Below, piece by piece: positions 19,781 through 32,710 of a stretch of 64,000 nt of DNA (position 1 is its first letter; the number at the start of each line of letters is the position of its first letter). Both the position numbers and the translations under genes were made by a program. Under the pieces are notes generated by a model, which was not told the origin of the DNA, made no database searches, and saw nothing but the letters and a program-made list of their open reading frames with translations. The stretch is from Argyresthia goedartella (Eukaryota > Arthropoda > Insecta > Lepidoptera > Argyresthiidae): assembly GCA_949825045.1 (NCBI GenBank), contig OX463829.1, positions 26,134,715-26,198,714 of the forward strand, in the 5' to 3' direction.

Positions 19781-22700
19781 TTCCGCGTTTTATAAACGGC
19801 GACGTCCGTTTATAAACGCGCGCTACTATGTAATATGCCGAAGGCAAATTGACAAATTGAAATTAAAATAGCAAATTATCAGGGCAAAACACTGCGGTAG
19901 CTTAGGTGAAGGGTAAAGGGGGTGAGCGAAGCGAAACCCCCTTTATCCTTCGTGTTAGGTTGAACATGTAAGAACAACAATAAATGCTTAAAACATAAAG
20001 GAGTGTCAATTTGCCTTCGGCATATTATATAGCAGCGCGCGTTTGTAAACGGACGACGCCGTTTGTAAAATGCGGAATCAAACAAATTGCCTGCGACATA
20101 TACATTGCTTCTGACCCCACACTAGGATACACGGTGTCGTGGAAACCCAGTAACAGCGACATCAAACACATTTAAACAACCAAGACTTGGGGATTTTATT
20201 TTTCTATATGCCCAGCCGGAGATCGAACCCGGGACCTCTCACATGGTAAGCAGAGCCACAACCGCACACAAGAAAATACTGAGGGACTTTTAGATGGGGG
20301 GGAGACAATATTCATAATTAAGAACAACTTTCTCCGAAATGTCTATGGTCACAAACGAATAAAACATTTGGAACTTGATCAAGTCAAATGTCTTTATTAC
20401 TGTAGATATCAACATCTACTTAGCAAACGTCACTTTTTTCCTCTTCTCTACATTGGACCACTGTGGGTGAAGACTTGCCCTAGCAACATATCTATGGTTG
20501 GGCTCCCACGGCCGGAACGCCTTTCATAATTCAGAATCTGAATCCATAATCGGAATTCAGAACGCACGGGAATGCACACAATTTAGCTCTTCCCCACACA
20601 CACACACATTCTGATTTTTCAGATGGAATGTCTCAGATCGATCTGAAAGAATCTTTAGAGTACTGATCAATCTGATGTATTTTCAAGTGTGAGGCTGTGT
20701 ACCGGAGTTCTGATTATTGATTCAGAAGGGCGTTACGGCCGTGTAAAGTCAGTCTAAGCAGGCATGCTGCTCGGGCAAATGTAAGGCCAATTGACTACTT
20801 AGTTTAACAGTTTCCTAATAGCTTGACAGATCTTCTAACCCTTTTGGACTCTCTCAGGTGTCGCAAGCATTTCTTCGACCATAAATAAAGTATACTAATG
20901 TCAGATCGATCCTCAGGATCAATACTGAGAAACACTGTTGAAATTTACATACAAGTCTATTTTCCGTTTGTACAAAAAAACAGCAAAACTCTCTCTCTCT
21001 CATTTTGCCGGCAAATCGTAATTGCAGTTTTCACATTCAAACAACCTCCGATAAACGAAACTCTTTGCTTAAAATTAACATGACAACATAAAAAAATGCA
21101 ACAATACCACCAACTCAAATAGGCACTTTTCACACACTTAAAGTCTGTGATATCTAGCTATTTCTACGAAATTAAAAAAAAAAATCTCTTACTGGGCTGC
21201 TCGCCTTCATTGTTCGACTTTCCAGCTGCCAAATTAACAGATACATCATTTTCATACAAACTCCAACCCCTCTATTCCCCCTTAAGGGGAATAATTTCGA
21301 TAAAAAAATCCTGAACTAACGTCTCATATCTATAAACTGCCTACCTCTCAAGTTATAACAGCTTCATATGTCAAGTATCGCCCCCGCTAACGGAAATTTG
21401 AAAAAAAAACAGGTTCTACGTTGTCTCATAGGTCTCGTACCTGCAAACTACCTACCTGCAAAATGACAGCTTCAGAAGACAAGTAGTTTTTGTTTTTCAT
21501 ACCAACATTAACCCCCATTTCGCCATCCTTCCATTAGGGGATGAATTTCACCAAATCCCTTCTTAGTGCTACCCTATTTTTGTAAGGAACCCTACAAAAT
21601 TTAATATATTATGGGAAATATTAAACTGCACATCAATAATACTGATTTGCACAGCAAATATCCCTTATATTTGTTGCGGTAGCTTAGGTGAAGGGTAAAG
21701 GGGGAGCGAAGCGAAGCCCCTTTTATCCTTCGTGTTAGGTTCAACAAGTAAGAACAACAACAAATACTTGAAACATAAACTTAAATATTTAAAACATAAA
21801 AAGTGTTTTGTTGATCCCTTTTTACTGTGCAAATTAGTATTTTTGATGTGCGATTAAATACTAGCCATGTATTATTACATTGCATATTATGCAAAGCAAG
21901 GGTAAACCGCTGTTTCTGGTTCCCACGATTTTTCGATGAAATTTTAAAATCGTTGTTATTTTCAGAATCAGCGACTTGATAAACCATACAAACGATACCC
22001 ATGTCGATTTCCATACTTTGACACCCCATTTTCCCCTTTTGGGTGTTGAATTCTGAAAAAACTGTTGACTCATTTATCGATATCGATCCTGTGAACTTTC
22101 GAAAAAAATTGTCTAACTAATCTTGTTTCCCCATACAAACTTTGGACGCCCGTTTCACCCCCTTAGGGGGTGAATTTTGAAGAATCCTTTCTTAATGCAC
22201 TCTTCGACCTTATAATACTTGCCTTTCAAACTCTAGACCCAGAGCGGTTTGGGCTGTGTATTGACTTTATATATATGTTACGGCTAAAGCTAGGTGTGAA
22301 ACTAAACTTAAGTTTAGCCGGCTAGTCTTAAGATTAATTTCGAGCCTCGGCTAATGTCCGAAGTCATGTTCATTTGTGATAACGGATGTCATCTTTAATC
22401 GGCTAGACTGCACATTAGCCGATGCGTTTCGGTTAATGTTGGACATTAGTTAGCTAATGTTGAAAACGAAGTTTTCGTGCGACTGCGGGTAGCGGGGCGG
22501 GGTAATTTATTCAGATGAGAAAGCTATTTCTAATATCAGGGCAAAACACTGCGGTAGCTTAGGTGAAGGGTATGAAGTATTAGGTGAAGGGTAAAGGGGG
22601 TGAGCGAAGCCAGCCCCCTTTATCCTTCGTGTACGGTTGAACATGTAAGAACAACAAAAACTATAATAAGACGAGTATAGGTATTTTTTGTTGTTCTTAC

Positions 22701-25700
22701 ATGTTCAACCTAACACGAAGTATAAAGGGGGCTTCGCTTCGCTCACTCCAATCTTTCACCTAAGCTACCGCAGTGTTTACGGCTACCGAATCATTATCAT
22801 CACTTATTCCAGATTAAGACGGTAATTTTTCAACACTAGCCTAGGTATACTGAAAAATAAACCATGTCAACCATATTTTCTCACCCATCTAAAGATGGGT
22901 GAGAAAATATGGTCACGTCAACAGCGTCGAGGCTAAACTGCAGTTTAGCCGACTAATGTTGAAATCATTTATCGCAATGAACATTATTTTGGACATTAGC
23001 CGAGGCTCGAAATTCATCTTAAGACTAGCCGGCTAAACTAAAGTTTAGTTTCACACCTAGCTTTAGCCGTAACATATATACAACTTCATCCGGGGTGGTT
23101 TTTTCAAAAACGCTGAGATACTTGTTCTACCCATCAAACGTCCTATGCGCTACATAAGCGCATAACTTTTTTTGGGCGGCTAGCGTCCTGTGCGCTAGAT
23201 AAGCGCATAGAAAGTATTGCAAATTTCGACGTTTTATGAATATTCACCAAGTTTCAGAATGTTCCCGGAAGTAGTCTTAGATTATGAGTAGTTTAGTTGG
23301 CAACCGTGTGATATGATTGGAACTGACATTGAGACAGCCTATTTATCAAAATAAATAAAATAGCAAGCCATGTCGCCATTTTGGGCAGGCGACCGGCCGC
23401 AGACTTACATTTTATGTTTGTCAATATTTATTTATTGTGAAGTAATTACTGTGTTTTGTAATAAAATAATACATCTTATCGCTGGAGAAATTAATAGTGG
23501 TGATGTGAAAAATGGAAAAAAGTGTAAGTTTTGTGTTTGGCCCGTAAGAACGAAATATAATTAGAGGTGTCAGTATCAAATAATGGATTCTGCAAACAAT
23601 CGAAGAAAAGCCTTATCAACTTTATTATCACATGTGAGTACTATACATCACAAGATAGGTAATTTCATAAACTTTATTATGGTACATAACATGTTAGGGA
23701 ACTAATAAAATAACCTAACAAAGTTATCAAATTCATATATTTCAAATAAAAAAAAGTTTATTTTCGCCAGAACCTTGGACGCGTTAGGGTCCACGAGATT
23801 CGCTGTACAGGGACATTCCAGAGGTTAATTTTAATCGTCAGCCTAAACACAAAACTTGAAGGTCATAACTTCAAAACTGACCGACTTCCATACAAACTTT
23901 CACCCCTTATTTTACCCCCTTGGGGGTGGAATTTCCGAAAACCTCAGTGGATTCCTAAACAATGCATGGTCTATGTGCAACATTTCAAGTTTCTAGGACC
24001 AGTGGTTTAGGCTGTGCGTTAAGGGATTAAATATGGCCAGAAATGCATCTTTAGCTTCAATTCTAGGCTAAACTAGACAACATAAAAATGTAGGATAAAT
24101 ATTTGTTATAAAAGGTCTATTAGAGATAAGAATGGACTTTTAAAATTACCGGATATCTGTTATATTTAATACTTAAAAATATTTTTTGGAATGCCATATT
24201 ATTCAACTAAATGAACAAGCGCTCGGAGACGAAATCAGTTTCCTATATGAAACTTACACGCAAAAATAGGTAAAAAAAGGGAATTTTTTTAGTTTTTTTA
24301 TTTTATTTTTAATGTTATTATTACAGGAGTTTAGTAATATTTTCTATAATTTGGCCCCGCGGGGCTCTGCGCGTATGCATCAGTCTGCTTCGACGCGATG
24401 CGACGGGTATTTGTTTTCTTTGTCTAATTCTCAATGCCATTGGCCTTTGTTCAGCCCTTAATATATTAGTCAGTCAGGACTTAAGATCTTATATATACAA
24501 GATTTCTTGTTCTTTGTCTAACTTTTATAGTTTTCGCATCGTTACTTTTCCCGTTCTGTTCAGTACATATGCTGCTATATTTACAGCCTCAGACCACAGC
24601 TTCTAAGGCCATTTCTTAGGAAACAGCATCGTCCCAGCTGCTTCTACAAGTGTCCTGTTCCCTCTTTCTACCTTTCTGTGGTAGTTTGATGAAAAATACC
24701 TCGCTTCGAAATATTCCTTTGCTTTGTTAACGGTTCAGTTCCATTATCACCCCGAAATAATTTTGTTACTTACTGTACGGTCACATTGTCCGCTCTGTTA
24801 TATTCGCTCTTCGATACATTACTTCATTTAATTCCTTTTTTTAATTTTCTTAAAGTATACTTTCCTGTAGTAAGCACGAGTAGGCGTCCTTAATACTCAC
24901 TGCCTGTACAGGCTCACAAGGTCTTGTTGTGTTCGTTTTGAATGGCAAGCAGTGCATTTTACCGTATAAACAGGATTCTCGTTTCATCTCACTATGACTA
25001 ACTAATATAATTAATTTAATAAATAAAATATAATAAAATAATATAATTAACTTCAATACAGGATTTCTTAAAACTTTCTTCACGTAATTGTATGCTTGAA
25101 TACATACGACTTTTATCGCGACTAGCCACCGCACATACTTTATTATTAATAACCCTGTGTGACATTCAGATAAATAAACTTTACTGTATTCATGAAGACA
25201 TATCCTTTACTTGACACACAGTTCACCGAAAACCGTATGGTTCCGGTACAAAAAGTACAAAGTAAGTTCATTATTTGTCTGATCCAAATGTACAGACTGC
25301 TAGTACTCTCTATCTACTAATACCCAAGCAGGTGTCTGTATGTAGATACTACGGAAGCCTAGCTGTCTTAGCCTCTCAGTCTGCAAACATCTCTTTAATG
25401 CCACTACTATATGCTTACTAGTGAAACACTGCCTGATGTACGATAACATAGTACATTAACATTTAACAATTCTCATTCTGAAATTTACAAACATCTGTAT
25501 ACATTCAATACGCTGTTTGCTCTCAGCCGAGTCTGCTGATATTCACAATGGTAAAACAGTGGGTACTTAGCCTGTGATATCATTAACATTTGAAACTTCT
25601 CATCAGCCTTAACTATCCTGGAATCTGCAAACATCTGTACAACCACTATTTGCTCTCAGCCCAGTGTACTAAAATTTACATTTTATGATAGCATACGTAA

Positions 25701-25810
25701 ATATTTAATCTGGGAACATCTGTGTAAAAAATCAATACACTGTTTGCTCTCAACTCATAGTCTGCTGAATACTACACTCGACAAACAATAACATACATTA
25801 ACATATAACA
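19781..25810. repeat. Tandem unit B2
   Basis: Carries every component of B1 at +5991 to +6030: fold-back MITE without its first 27 bp, S2 SINE, M1 (21621-21858), M3 (22277-23073), candidate captured 5' end (23370-23633), copia remnant and tandem repeat. A private difference is a short local duplication at about 22561-22585 (AGGTGAAGGGTATGAAGTAT…). Otherwise scattered substitutions only. Confidence 0.9.
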
Positions 25811-27759
25811 TTCCGCGTTTTATAAACGGCGACGTCCGTTTATAAACGCGCGCTACTATGTAATATGCCGAAGGCAAATTGACAAATTGAAATTAAAATA
25901 GCAAATTATCAGGGCAAAACACTGCGGTAGCTTAGGTGAAGGGTAAAGGGGGTGAGCGAAGCGAAACCCCCTTTATCCTTCGTGTTAGGTTGAACATGTA
26001 AGAACAACAATAAATGCTTAAAACATAAAGGAGTGTCAATTTGCCTTCGGCATATTATATAGCAGCGCGCGTTTGTAAACGGACGACGCCGTTTGTAAAA
26101 TGCGGAATCAAACAAATTGCCTGCGACATATACATTGCTTCTGACCCCACACTAGGATACACGGTGTCGTGGAAACCCAGTAACAGCGACATCAAACACA
26201 TTTAAACAACCAAGACTTGGGGATTTTATTTTTCTATATGCCCAGCCGGAGATCGAACCCGGGACCTCTCACATGGTAAGCAGAGCCACAACCGCACACA
26301 AGAAAATACTGAGGGACTTTTAGATGGGGGGGAGACAATATTCATAATTAAGAACAACTTTCTCCGAAATGTCTATGGTCACAAACGAATAAAACATTTG
26401 GAACTTGATCAAGTCAAATGTCTTTATTACTGTAGATATCAACATCTACTTAGCAAACGTCACTTTTTTCCTCTTCTCTACATTGGACCACTGTGGGTGA
26501 AGACTTGCCCTAGCAACATATCTATGGTTGGGCTCCCACGGCCGGAACGCCTTTCATAATTCAGAATCTGAATCCATAATCGGAATTCAGAACGCACGGG
26601 AATGCACACAATTTAGCTCTTCCCCACACACACACACATTCTGATTTTTCAGATGGAATGTCTCAGATCGATCTGAAAGAATCTTTAGAGTACTGATCAA
26701 TCTGATGTATTTTCAAGTGTGAGGCTGTGTACCGGAGTTCTGATTATTGATTCAGAAGGGCATTACGGCCGTGTAAAGTCAGTCTAAGCAGGCATGCTGC
26801 TCGGGCAAATGTAAGGCCAATTGACTACTTAGTTTAACAGTTTCCTAATAGCTTGACAGATCTTCTAACCCTTTTGGACTCTCTCAGGTGTCGCAAGCAT
26901 TTCTTCGACCATAAATAAAGTATACTAATGTCAGATCGATCCTCAGGATCAATACTGAGAAACACTGTTGAAATTTACATACAAGTCTATTTTCCGTTTT
27001 TACAAAAAAACAGCAAAACTCTCTCTCTCTCATTTTGCCGGCAAATCGTAATTGCAGTTTTCACGTTCAAACAACCTCCGATAAACGAAACTCTTTGCTT
27101 AAAATTAACATGACAACATAAAAAAATGCAACAATACCACCAACTCAAATAGGCACTTTTCACACACTTAAAGTCTGTGATATCTAGCTATTTCTACGAA
27201 ATTAAAAAAAAAATCTCTTACTGGGCTGCTCGCCTTCATTGTTCGACTTTCCAGCTGCCAAATTAACAGATACATCATATTCATACAAACTCCAACCCCT
27301 CTATTCCCCCTTAAGGGGAATAATTTCGATAAAAAATCCTGAACTAACGTCTCATATCTATAAACTGCCTACCTCTCAAGTTATAACAGCTTCATATGTC
27401 AAGTATCGCCCCCGCTAACGGAAATTTGAAAAAAAAACAGGTTCTACGTTGTCTCATAGGTCTCGTACTTGCAAACTACCTACCTGCAAAATGACAGCTT
27501 CAGAAGACAAGTAGTTTTTGTTTTTCATACCAACATTAACCCCCATTTCGCCATCCTTCCATTAGGGGATGAATTTCACCAAATCCCTTCTTAGTGCTAC
27601 CCTATTTTTGTAAGGAACCCTACAAAATTTAATATATTATGGGAAATATTAAACTGCACATCAAAAATACTGATTTGCACAGCAAATATCCCTTATATTT
27701 GTTGCGGTAGCTTAGGTGAAGGGTAAAGGGGGAAGCGAAGCCCCCTTTATCCTTCGTGT

Positions 27760-28120
27760 CGATATCGATAAATAAGTCAACAGTTTTTTCAGAATTCAAC
27801 ACCCAAAAGGGGAAAATGGGGTGTCAAAGTATGGAAATCGACATGGGTATCGTTTGTATGGTTTATCAAGTCGCTGATTCTGAAAATAACAACGATTTTA
27901 CAATTTAATCGAAAAATCGTGGGAACCAGAAACAGCGGTTTACCCTTGCTTTGCATAATATGAAATGTAATAATATATGGCTAGTATTTAATCGCACATC
28001 AAAAATACTAATTTGCACAGTAAAAAGGGATCAACAAAAACACTTTTTATGTTTTAAATATTTAAATATTTAAGTTTATGTTTCAAGTATTTGTTGTTGT
28101 TCTTACATGTTCAACCTAAC
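27760..28120 (-). repeat. Inverted segment in B3
   Basis: Read on the minus strand this corresponds to B1 15725-16076 (right half of M1 and the following CCCC-type repeat). Left breakpoint: CCTTCGTGT|CGATATCGAT. Right breakpoint: TTCAACCTAAC|AGCGTCGAGG. Both lie in the GC-rich core, which exists in opposite orientations in the unrearranged unit. Confidence 0.8.
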
Positions 28121-28248
28121 AGCGTCGAGGCTAAACTGCAGTTTAGCCGACTAATGTTGAAATCATTTATCGCAATGAACATTATTTCGGACATTAGCCG
28201 AGGCTCGAAATTAACCTTAAGACTAGCCGGCTAAACTAAAGTTTAAAT

Positions 28249-28350
28249 CAAATCAAATCAAAAATCATTTATTTCCATAGGATGTTGTTACATCACTTAG
28301 ATCCGTCATTACATTTTTTTGGGTGAGTTCACTAACACAATGGCGGAATA
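28249..28350 (-). mobile_element. LINE 3'-tail insertion private to B3
   Basis: An (AATCA)n-type tract followed by AAAAATCATTTATTTCCATA, reading as the reversed 3' end of a LINE. It interrupts M3 sequence that is continuous in the other units (CTAAAGTTT|AGTTTCACACC), with a short AGTTT-like target duplication. Confidence 0.65.
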
Positions 28351-28379
28351 GTTTCACACCTAGCTTTAGCCGTAACATA

Positions 28380-29168
28380 CCTAGTCGGTCCTTAAGTTCT
28401 GTCACAAGGTTTTTGATAGATAAAACTCAGCAATAAACTTTTTCTTATTCGTATTATCTATGATTAAAAAGCTTATTTTATACGAATCAAATTGCAATAC
28501 AATACATTTTGTACGATTATCGCAATATGACAAAAAACCTTATAACTTGAGACAATCGCGAACCCAAAACACGCCGCAACTGACAAAAATACCACTTACC
28601 ACAAATTTAATAAAAAAAACAGTGTTCCAGATAACCAACAAGATGTTATTTATTTATTCTGAAACCTTGATTGTAGACCATGCTTAAAAACTAGCATTTG
28701 ATTTTCTGTTAGCTTTCAGTTCCAACTGCTCCCAAAGAGAACTTTACGTACTTTTTACGTTTTCAGAAAAACGTATAAAAATGATCTTGTGGGCAACAAG
28801 TACACTACGTAAAATGTGAATATGAAAATTAGTTTTACCCAGACTTAGTTATCTTTTGCTTCAAAATGAAGGTAACGGGTTCAGGGAGGGTTCTGACTAA
28901 AATCTCACGTAAGTTTGAAAGGTTTTAAGAGTCGTGGAAAAAAGATAAAGTGAATCACGTCCGTATTTTTGATTGGGTAAAAAAGTGCAAAATCTCTGAA
29001 GAAACTAGCATTTGTGTAATATGGCTTTAAGCATTTAAATCCAATAATCGTTCTAATTTATCAGTATTTAATGAGCTATCAAACCATATATAGTATTAAA
29101 TAAAATAAAACTTGGTATTATTTACTATGCGGCAAAATATTTGTGACAGAACTTATGGACCGACTAGG
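28380..29168. mobile_element. Mariner-type non-autonomous element private to B3
   Basis: Ends are CCTAGTCGGTCCTTAAGTTC on the left against the complement of ACTTATGGACCGACTAGG on the right, flanked by TA (28378-28379 and 29169-29170). Other B units show the uninterrupted GTAACATATATAC site. The TIR shares AAGTTCTGTCACA with the DD37D elements at 57784-60618. The interior (789 bp) lacks a transposase. It contains an interrupted open stretch at about 28866-29027 (VNHVRIFDWVKKCKISEETS), possibly a fragment of another gene or transposon. Confidence 0.75.
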
Positions 29169-32100
29169 TATATACTACTTCATCCCCCTTTTTCATGTCT
29201 TCTTTCTTCGGGGTGGAATTTTCAAAAACGCTGAGATACTTGTTCTTTAATTTTAATCGTCAGCCTCAACACAAAACTTGAAGGTCATAACTTCAAAACT
29301 GACCGAATTCCATACAAACTTTCACTCCTTATTTTACCCCCTTAGGGGTGGAATTTCCGAAAACCTCAGTGGATTCCTAAACAATGCATGGTCTATGTGC
29401 AACATTTCAAGTCTCTAGGACCAGTGGTTTAGGCTCTGCGTTAAGGGATTAAATATGGCCAGAAATGCATCTTTAGCTTCAATTCTAGGCTAAACTAGAC
29501 AACATAAAAATGTAGGATAAATATATGTTATAAAAGGTCTATTTGAGATAAGAATGGACTTTTAAAATTACCGGATATCTGTTATATTTAATACTTAAAA
29601 ATATTAACTAAACGAACAAGCGGTCGGAGACGAAATCAGTTTCCTATATGAAACTTACACGCAAAAATAGGTAAAAAAAAGGGAAAATTTTTGGTTGTTT
29701 AATTTTATTTTTAATGTTATTATTACAGGAGTTTAGTAATATTTTCTATAATTTTGCCCCGCGGGGCTCTGCGCGCATGCATCAGTCTGCTTCGACGCGA
29801 TGCGACGGGTATTGGTTTTCTTTGCCTAATTCTCAATGCCATTGGCCTTTGTTCAGCCCTTAATATATCAGTCAGTCAGGACTTAAGAATTTATTTAAAC
29901 AAGATTTCTTGTTCTTTGTCCAACTTTTATAGTTTTCGCATCGTTACTTTTCCCGTTCTGTTTAGTACATATGCTGCTATATTTACAGCCTCAGACCACA
30001 GCTTCTAGGGCCATTTCTTAGGAAACAGCATCGTCCCAGCTGCTTCTACAAGTGTCCTGTTCCCTCTTTCTACCTTTCTGTGGTAGTTTGATGAAAAATA
30101 CCTCGCTTCGAAATATTCCTTTGCTTTGTTAACGGTTCAGTTCCATTATCACCCCGAAATAATTTTGTTACTTACTGTACGGTCACATTGTCCGCTCTGT
30201 TATATTCGCTCTTCGATACATTACTTCATTTCATTCCTTTTTTTAATTTTCTTAAAGTATACTTTCCTGTAGTAAGCACGAGTAGGCGTCCTTAATACTC
30301 ACTGCCTGTACAGGCTCACAAGGTCTTGTTGTGTTCGTTTTGAATGGCAAGCAGTGTATTTTACCGTATAAACAGGATTCTCGTTTCATCTCACTATGAC
30401 TAACTAATATAATTAATTTAATAAATAAAATATAATAAAATAATATAATTAACTTCAATACAGGATTTCTTAAAACTTTCTTCACGTAATTGTATGCTTG
30501 AATACATACGACTTTTATCGCGACTAGCCACCGCACATACTTTATTATTAATAACCCTGTGTGACATTCAGATAAATAAACTTTACTGTATTCATGAAGA
30601 CATATCCTTTACTTGACACACAGTTCACCGAAAACCGTATGGTTCCGGTACAAAAAGTACAAAGTAAGTTCATTATTTGTCTGATCCAAATGTACAGACT
30701 GCTAATACTCTCTATCTACTTATACCCAAGCAGGTGTCTGTATGTAGATACTACGGAAGCCTAGCTGTCTTAGCCTCTCAGTCTGCAAACATCTCTTTAA
30801 TGCCACTACTATATGCTTACTAGTGAAACACTGCCTGATGTACGATAACATAGTACATTAACATTTAACAATTCTCATTCTGAAATTTACAAACATCTGT
30901 ATACATTCAATACGCTGTTTGCTCTCAGCCGAGTCTGCTGATATTCACAATGGTAAAACAGTGGGTACTTAGCCTGTGATATCATTAACATTTGAAACTT
31001 CTCATCAGCCTTAACTATCCTGAAATCTGCAAACATCTGTACAACCACTCTCAGCTCTCAGCCCAGTGTACTAAAATTTACATTTTATGATAGCATACGT
31101 AAATATTTAATCTGGGAACATCTGTGTAAAAAATCAATACACTGTTTGCTCTCAACTCATAGTCTGCTGAATACTACACTCGACAAGCAATAACATACAT
31201 TAACATATAACATTTCTTATCAGCCTATACTCTGTTGATATCTACAAACATCTCTTTGTAAAATCAATACACAATTTTCTCTCAGCGCAATCTGCTGAAA
31301 ATTACACTCTACAAACACTACCTCATTTACGATAACAATCATCATTTAACAATTCTCATCAGCCTGTAATCTGCTGATATCTGCAAACATCTGCGTACAA
31401 TTAATACACTGTTTGGTCCGGCAACACAAACGCCACTCTATCTTTGAAAAAAAAGAGTTATATATTTAAATATTATGATACTTACGTAATAGGATTTCAT
31501 ACTAACTTACTGGACACTTTTGCGTAATCCTGGACATTTCTAAAATTTGTCCAGAATGAGTCACTTTCGAATACTATTTTCACAGATGTTATGGGAACAT
31601 TTCATACTATTTTTGAGAAATAGTACATTACTGCAGAGAGCAGTAAGTAAGCCATCCTGGACGAGTATGATTTAGTCGGCCGAACCAAAGGCGATGTCCG
31701 GCTATAATACGAGGCCAGGATGGCACTTATGGTCGAAGCGTGTATACTAGTGTATAGTGCTTTTCTCAAAAATAAAACCATTTATGTTTATTGTGTTTTT
31801 TTTTCTTCTGTTATTATCGAATTCCTAATTCCTAATTAGTATCGAAATACTAAAAATACGAATGAACTGAGTTTTCCATCATGTTACATTGTGCAATATA
31901 AGTGTAATTCGGACCCGTCAACCTCTTTGGTACCTCCTTTTTATTATTTTTTCATTATTTTTATTATTTATTATAGGCCCTTAACTGCCAATAACCTCCT
32001 TAGCTTATCTTTGGGAAAAAAGTGTTATATTTAAATATTATGTGATGGGATTTCATACTTACTTACTGGACACTTTAGTTGTTTTTTTTAATATTATGAA

Positions 32101-32604
32101 ATGTAATGGGATTTCATACTTCTAAAAATTGTCCAGGATGAGTAACTTTCGGATACTATCTTCACAGATGTTACGAGAACATTTCATACTATTTTTGAGA
32201 AAATACATTTTTCCTTCCTATCTTCTGTCTCGCTTGCGCGAATACTTGAGTTTTTCATTGAGAACTTCTATTCATTCAGGATATCGCTTGCCAAGCGCTT
32301 TTCGGCGTTTTTGTCCAGAATATCACATAACAAGTCAGATATAATATATTTATTAATATAAACATCAATGTCTTACATCAGTGCGTAAGATCGGTCCTGA
32401 CTATTGAAAAAATATACACAATACACACAAATATACACAATGATATACAGTGTGTTACCAGCAGCTGGGCTTTTAATTAAGGACGTTAAAATAACGTGTG
32501 TCTGTAACGTAACCATAACATTAATTTAATTAATAAATTGAATTTCAGAGACTGTTAACTTTCTAACAAAATTTTAATTGCCCGCAATGTAAAGCACGCA
32601 AGTT

Positions 32605-32710
32605 ACTATCAACACTTGTCGTGCCTGTCACACTGTCACACTATCGACATGCCTTGTACTATCAACACTTGTCGTGCCTGTCACACTGTCACACTATCGA
32701 CATGCCTTGT
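32605..32710. repeat. 53-bp local tandem duplication (A' only)
   Basis: ACTATCAACACTTGTCGTGC…GACATGCCTTGT is present twice in a row. Block A has a single, slightly different copy at about 9615-9665. Confidence 0.85.

Larger units (their letters stand above)
25811..31415. repeat. Tandem unit B3, rearranged
   Basis: Matches B2 until about 27759. It then has an inverted segment (27760-28120), loss of most of M3, a LINE-tail insertion (28249-28350), a mariner-type MITE (28380-29168), and a deletion relative to B1 17096-17795 that removes the candidate captured gene end. It is collinear again from about 29245, with copia remnant and tandem repeat. Its repeat array extends past the point at which B1 and B2 were cut, so it holds the original right end of the unit. 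Confidence 0.85.

Noticed and set aside
29754..30008. 84-residue plus-strand frame in B3
   Set aside because: It is antisense to the copia integrase remnant.
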